Shown one piece after another: positions 23,471 to 27,356 of a stretch of DNA of 27,356 bases (position 1 is the stretch's first letter; each line of letters opens with the position of its first letter). Made by a program: the position numbers and the translations under genes. This stretch comes from GCA-2686265 sp036010965 (GTDB lineage Bacteria; Planctomycetota; UBA1135; GCA-002686595). The notes beneath the pieces are model-generated. The model was given only the letters and a program-made list of their open reading frames with translations, searched no databases and was not told the origin of the DNA. The DNA lies in the NCBI GenBank assembly GCA_036010965.1, contig DASCMO010000146.1:1-27356 (forward strand). Direction: 5' to 3'.

Positions 23471-23643
23471 GGGCGAGCGACCGTCCCTGGGGAGGAGCGG
23501 GGGACACCGAGCCGTGCGCGAGCCGGGTTCCCTGCGCGAGGGCTCTCACTGTGCGGGAACGCACTCCCGCGCGCCAGGAAGTGAGCGATCCCCCTCGCTG
23601 CGGGCCCCTGCAGGACGGGTTTGCGGGGGCTGGATGGGCCGCT

Positions 23644-23673
23644 TTCACACGATGTAAGAGACGGTGATATAAA
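23644..23673 (+). promoter_or_regulatory. Candidate sigma70-type promoter with a long leader
   Basis: TTCACA (23644-23649), 18 nt, TATAAA (23668-23673), in the only clearly AT-rich patch of the intergenic region. If used, it would give a leader of ~420 nt before ATG 24099. Confidence 0.4.
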
Positions 23674-23978
23674 CACTTGAGATGATCTTCTATGGGCCGG
23701 AGCAGCATTGCCCGGGGACGGCACGGGGCTTGTGCTGGAGCTCGAGAGTGCGCGTGCGACCCGTACGCGACAGCGGCCCTCCGGGCACCCAGCCGACGGC
23801 CCGGTCTGTGGACTGGATTCGATACACTGTGAAGCCCGTCAGAAACCCCATCCCGAGTCCCCCGAGAACCCCGCAGGGCGGCTTTCGACGCCATGTGCTG
23901 GCCATCCACGGACGCGCAGGGCATCCTGCGCAAACCCGCGTGCTCCCGACCGTATCCAGGACGGGCAGTGCGGGTACG

Positions 23979-24000
23979 CGTAGCGTCCGAGGACGCTACG
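23979..24000. promoter_or_regulatory. 22-bp perfect palindrome upstream of the terminal lipoprotein
   Basis: Arms CGTAGCGTCC and GGACGCTACG flank GA. As RNA it is a very stable hairpin with a 4-nt loop; as DNA it could bind a dimeric regulator. It lies 98 nt before ATG 24099. There is no U-tract after it, so it is not a standard terminator. Confidence 0.5.
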
Positions 24001-24098
24001 TCCGATTGGATTCCGTCAGAGTTTTCGCCCCGACTTCCCCTCTCCGGTCGCCCCCCGATCTTCGCTCCCGCGATCTCCCGAGCATCGAACGAACGCTG

Positions 24099-27000
24099 AT
24101 GAAGCACCCCGCAAGCTTGCGCCTCTCGATCATCGCGCTGACCCTCTCCCTGTCCGCCTGCGGTACTGGCGGCGGCGGAGGCGGTGGTGGCGGCGGCCCG
24201 ATGGACATCGTCCGGGTCTCGACCGGATTCGGAGAGCTCCTGCCCTACAAGATCTTCGCGGCCACCTCGGCGGGGACGCCCTCCACCAACCTGGTCTCGA
24301 TCCGCGACCTGGACGACCTGATCGACAACGTGACCTTCAGCAACCCGGTGCTGCCCGTTCCCACTCTGGAGGATACGGCCACCCTGCCGGACGGCACGCC
24401 GGGAAACCAGTTCCTCTACGTGACCTTCACCAAGGCGATCGACATCGAGAGCGTCCTCTCGGGCCTGCCGGGCGCGCAGTCGGACAACGGCATGACCGGG
24501 GCGATCACCGTCGAGGCGCGCGATCCCCTGTCGGGAGCCGTGACGCTCATTCCGGGCCGCGCCTTCATCGACGGCTGGACCTACGCGGGCGATCCCAGCG
24601 GGGATCCCCTGCGCCTTCCCTTGCAGCGCTGGGTGGCCCTCGAGGAGGGGGTCACCGTCGCCCAGGATGTGGACGGGGCTTTCCCCGGAGGCGGTTTTCC
24701 CGGTGTGGGCGGCTTTTTCAATGGCTCGGCGGACCTTGTCTCACCCGACACCCTGGTCTTCGTCATCGACTCGGACGGCGACCTCTCCACCCTCGAGACC
24801 TTCCCCGCCGGACGGATAATCCGTATGCGCATCGGCACCGGCGTGCGCGACTTCAGCGGGCGCAACCTGTCCCAGTCCGGCGTGGCGACCACGACGGTCG
24901 GCGCCAACGACATCCCCCCCGAGGTCGCGGTCACTCCGCCGCCCAACAGCTTCCCCGAGGTGATCCCCGGCAACGGCGACGACGACATCGATCCTCTGAC
25001 GACCATCATCGTCCAGTTCACCGAACCGCTCCAGCCCCTCACCCTGGGGGACCTGCCCTCCGATGGGCCGCCCAACATCAGCGCCGCGATCCTGGTCCAG
25101 TTCGGTCCGCCCGCCCAGCGTGTGACCGTGCCGGCCGAGATCCTGCCAGTCAGTATCTACGACTTCAGCCGCTGGGAGATCCTGCCGACCTTCAACTTCC
25201 CCGGTGAGGGCCCCTCGGACGAGGAGTGCGGCGTGTTCAACCGGGTCGACGTGACGGTCAACCCGAACCAGGTCCAGGACCTCTCGGCCAACTTCAACCT
25301 GCTGGCGGCGACGACCTTCTTCGAGACGGGTCCCGGGCCCGGCCTGGTCAACGCTCCGGTCGCTCCCGATGCGATCTACATCGGCCGTTCGGGCTCGGCC
25401 AACGGCATCTCGGTCATCGACCTGAACGGCTTCGGTGCGGGCACCGGGGACCCGACTTACGACGACACCGGGAACAGCATCACCGAGGGAGACAGCAACT
25501 ACCCGAACAACCCCAACGTCAGGCTGCAGGGTTCCCTCATGCGGCCGCCGCTGGTGCCGCCGGTGTGCACGGTGAAGGGCGGCTCCCAGGGCGTCTTCAC
25601 CCTCACCAAGGACTCGACCCTCGACGGTCTGGTCGTTCGCGCGCCGGTCGTCCTGTCGGTCGGGGACATGATGCTCGGCCACGGTCTCGACGCTTCCTTC
25701 AACAACGGGCCGGCGCCCTTCGGTTGCCAGGGCGGCGGGGGCAACCTGTGCGCCCTGCCGGGCCTCAAGCTTTACCAGGCGATCCAAGGCGGGCCGAACA
25801 CCCTCACGCCGCCGATCCTGAACAACCCTATTCTGAACTCGGTCACTGGCGGTGAGAACGTGATCTCCTGGGCACCCCATCCCAACCCGCCGCCGCTCCA
25901 GTTTCCGCCCCTGTGCCTCTCGCCCTACATCGGCGGGCAGGAGCCCACGGCGATCGACACGCTGCTGAGCCCGGTCGGAAACATCTGGGGCCCGCCCTGC
26001 GCCAACTGTCCGGGACTGACCAACCTGCTCGTTCCGGGCGATCCCTTCGGCAATCCCAACCAGATCCCGCCGGAGCCGCCCTCGGGCCTGTTGAGCCAGG
26101 AGCAGAACTCCTTCTTCGAGGGCCCCTCGCCGCCGGCCCAGAACCTGGGTGGATGCTTCAACTACATGATGCGCCAGCAAGTGGGGCACTTCCTGTACGT
26201 CATCGACCGCGGGCGCAGCGAGGTGATGGTGTTGAACTCCAACCGCATGTCGGTCATCGACCGCATCGTCGTGCCGGATCCGACTTCTCTGGCGATGTCT
26301 CCCAACATCGACTTCCTGGCGGTCAGCAACCAGGCCGTAAACCTGGTGAGCTTCATCGACATCAACCCCTCGTCGGCCACCTTCCACCAGGTCACGACCC
26401 AGACCGTCGTCGGCTCCGGGCCCAACGGGATCGCATGGGAGCCGGGCAACGAGGACATCCTGGTCTGCAACGAGAGCGATGACACCGTCTCGATCATCTC
26501 GGCCTTCACCCTGGATCAGCGCAAGGTCGTCAGCTCCCATCTCGACCGCCCCTTCGAGGTGGCGATCACCAACCGCCAGGCGGGCTTCGGCTTCTTCCGC
26601 AACGTCTACTTCGCCTACATCCTCAACCGCTCCGGTCGGATCGCGATCTTCGAATCGGGACCGAACGGCGTGAACGGCTGGGGCTACGACGACGTCGTCG
26701 GCATCGCTGCCCAGGAATTCAAGAACCCCAAGGCCATCCAGCCCGACCACATCAACCTCGGGTCCGGGGTCTGGATCGCCCATGAGGGTCCGATCGACAC
26801 GGAGACGCAGGAGCCCGGGTCGTACGGGGATCCGGCGGTCTCGAATCTGCACATTGACAGCGCGATCATGGGGCAGCTGCCCCTGAACGTGAACTCGCTG
26901 TTGATCCCGAACTTCCGGGACATGGCGATGCAGGTCGACGTCTCCCTCGGCCCCGAGGAGTTGTCGGGGATCCCCGTCTCCCTGGCCTTCGACAACATGC

Positions 27001-27287
27001 GTAACTTCGGAGGGCTGACGACCTTTCAGACCTTCTACAGCGCGGGCATCCCGGCCCAGATCAACGGCAAGAGCCTCGTCAGGACGGCGACGGGGGTCGT
27101 CAACACGAGCGAACCCGAGTACATGTTCGTGGCGGTGCCCAACCCGAGCCTCGGCTCCGAAGGGCTGGTCGATGTGATCGACATCGGCGGCGGATTCCTG
27201 CGGGTGGACACGAACGCCTTCCACTCGGGAATCCAGTCCATCGAGGTTGAGAACGCCATTGTCCTGATGGACTATTTCAGGCAGTAG
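24099..27287 (+). CDS. Large lipoprotein with Ig-like and beta-propeller domains
   Basis: A 1062-residue protein. ATG 24099 starts a lipoprotein signal (KHPASLRLSIIALTLSLSAC) with lipobox LSAC at 18-21, followed by a flexible linker holding ten Gly in a row (24-33). Two bacterial Ig-like (SbsA/Big_5-like) regions follow: about residues 65-165 (NQFLYVTFTKAIDIESVLSG) and from ~270 (PPEVAVTPPPNS ... TTIIVQFTEPLQPLTLGD). A Pro/Asn/Gly-rich middle lies ahead of a YVTN/NHL-like beta-propeller from ~420 and again 690-860 (LYVIDRGRSEVMVLN, LAMSPNIDFLAVSNQ, GIAWEPGNEDILVCNESDDT). No catalytic motif is seen. It is probably an outer-surface or periplasmic structural protein. A long open frame upstream of ATG 24099 shows no coding quality and is not used. 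No terminator is visible after the stop. Confidence 0.87.
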   Translation: MKHPASLRLSIIALTLSLSACGTGGGGGGGGGGPMDIVRVSTGFGELLPYKIFAATSAGTPSTNLVSIRDLDDLIDNVTFSNPVLPVPTLEDTATLPDGTPGNQFLYVTFTKAIDIESVLSGLPGAQSDNGMTGAITVEARDPLSGAVTLIPGRAFIDGWTYAGDPSGDPLRLPLQRWVALEEGVTVAQDVDGAFPGGGFPGVGGFFNGSADLVSPDTLVFVIDSDGDLSTLETFPAGRIIRMRIGTGVRDFSGRNLSQSGVATTTVGANDIPPEVAVTPPPNSFPEVIPGNGDDDIDPLTTIIVQFTEPLQPLTLGDLPSDGPPNISAAILVQFGPPAQRVTVPAEILPVSIYDFSRWEILPTFNFPGEGPSDEECGVFNRVDVTVNPNQVQDLSANFNLLAATTFFETGPGPGLVNAPVAPDAIYIGRSGSANGISVIDLNGFGAGTGDPTYDDTGNSITEGDSNYPNNPNVRLQGSLMRPPLVPPVCTVKGGSQGVFTLTKDSTLDGLVVRAPVVLSVGDMMLGHGLDASFNNGPAPFGCQGGGGNLCALPGLKLYQAIQGGPNTLTPPILNNPILNSVTGGENVISWAPHPNPPPLQFPPLCLSPYIGGQEPTAIDTLLSPVGNIWGPPCANCPGLTNLLVPGDPFGNPNQIPPEPPSGLLSQEQNSFFEGPSPPAQNLGGCFNYMMRQQVGHFLYVIDRGRSEVMVLNSNRMSVIDRIVVPDPTSLAMSPNIDFLAVSNQAVNLVSFIDINPSSATFHQVTTQTVVGSGPNGIAWEPGNEDILVCNESDDTVSIISAFTLDQRKVVSSHLDRPFEVAITNRQAGFGFFRNVYFAYILNRSGRIAIFESGPNGVNGWGYDDVVGIAAQEFKNPKAIQPDHINLGSGVWIAHEGPIDTETQEPGSYGDPAVSNLHIDSAIMGQLPLNVNSLLIPNFRDMAMQVDVSLGPEELSGIPVSLAFDNMRNFGGLTTFQTFYSAGIPAQINGKSLVRTATGVVNTSEPEYMFVAVPNPSLGSEGLVDVIDIGGGFLRVDTNAFHSGIQSIEVENAIVLMDYFRQ

Positions 27288-27356
27288 GCTTCGCTCCGCT
27301 TCTCCTCGCGCTTCGAAAGATCTCTCCACACACCAGCAAGAGTTCAGCAACTGATG

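Larger units (their letters stand above)
23433..24098. other. 666-bp intergenic region rich in inverted repeats
   Basis: No convincing gene is seen; the open frames here have poor residue patterns. It holds nested dyads CTCACT/AGTGAG (23545-23550/23580-23585) around GCGGGA/TCCCGC (23553-23558/23565-23570). A 9-bp stem (23604-23612/23622-23630, one G-U pair, 9-nt loop), an AT-rich pocket at about 23640-23695 with a candidate promoter, and a 22-bp palindrome at 23979-24000 follow. Confidence 0.6.

Noticed and set aside
23682..24098. 139-residue N-terminal extension of the terminal lipoprotein
   Set aside because: The lipoprotein signal starting at ATG 24099 would be buried inside, and the upstream residues look like translated non-coding DNA.
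24741..27350. 869-residue minus-strand open frame opposite the terminal lipoprotein
   Set aside because: It mirrors the plus-strand lipoprotein codon by codon, is rich in Val/Asp/Arg with no domain or signal peptide, and is a product of GC-rich antisense codons.
27288..27350. Intrinsic terminator after the terminal lipoprotein
   Set aside because: No stable stem followed by a U-tract was found; the sequence is pyrimidine-rich without good pairing.
27354..27356. ATG at the very end of the window as the start of a next gene
   Set aside because: It has only three bases and a weak purine-rich upstream (AAGAG); nothing can be supported.

Overview
The window is a dense, GC-rich stretch (very strong G/C preference at third codon positions) of bacterial chromosome carrying 19 protein genes, one gene fragment and at least one leader mini-ORF. 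No tRNA, rRNA, CRISPR array, insertion sequence or prophage gene was seen. The mix of genes suggests a planctomycete-like organism: large exported proteins with carboxypeptidase-regulatory-like repeats, beta-propeller lipoproteins, a Gly-rich beta-helix-like protein, an SH3-domain exported protein and a remnant of a formylglycine-generating-enzyme family gene. This placement is inference from gene style; no marker gene was compared.

Layout. 1-788 is the 3' end of a Gly-rich surface-type protein (+). 827-2998 is an exported beta-propeller protein (-), divergent from a secreted acidic protein (3228-4277, +). 4292-7938 is a tightly overlapping minus-strand operon, gatC-gatA-gatB plus a small membrane protein, encoding the tRNA-dependent amidotransferase. 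Plus-strand genes follow for a three-helix membrane protein (8092-8754) and a ComF-type phosphoribosyltransferase (8999-9775). A minus-strand pair then encodes a sulfotransferase-like protein and a class IV aminotransferase (9772-11436). Divergent from it is a 1050-residue repeat protein (11575-14727), followed by larC (14775-15986), the nickel-insertion protein for the nickel-pincer cofactor. A minus-strand pair encodes a class I/II aminotransferase and a GT4 glycosyltransferase (16037-18250). Divergent from that is an SH3-domain exported protein followed by a tiny four-Cys protein (18492-19825). The minus-strand cluster ruvB-spoIID-tgt (20018-23432) ends next to a degraded FGE-family C-terminus (19838-19985). 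After a 666-bp intergenic region rich in inverted repeats comes a 1062-residue lipoprotein (24099-27287).

The most unusual pattern is in the control regions. Several first-of-unit genes have a TANNNT -10 hexamer only 6-9 nt before the start codon, the arrangement expected for leaderless mRNAs. At 11540 such a promoter points at a 12-codon mini-ORF whose stop overlaps the start of the 1050-residue protein (ATGA). A second mini-ORF with the same first nine bases (GTGAATCCC) and the same ATGA junction precedes the gene at 3228. Perfect palindromes sit in two divergent promoter regions (11478-11492 and 18351-18364) and one in the long upstream region of the terminal lipoprotein (23979-24000).
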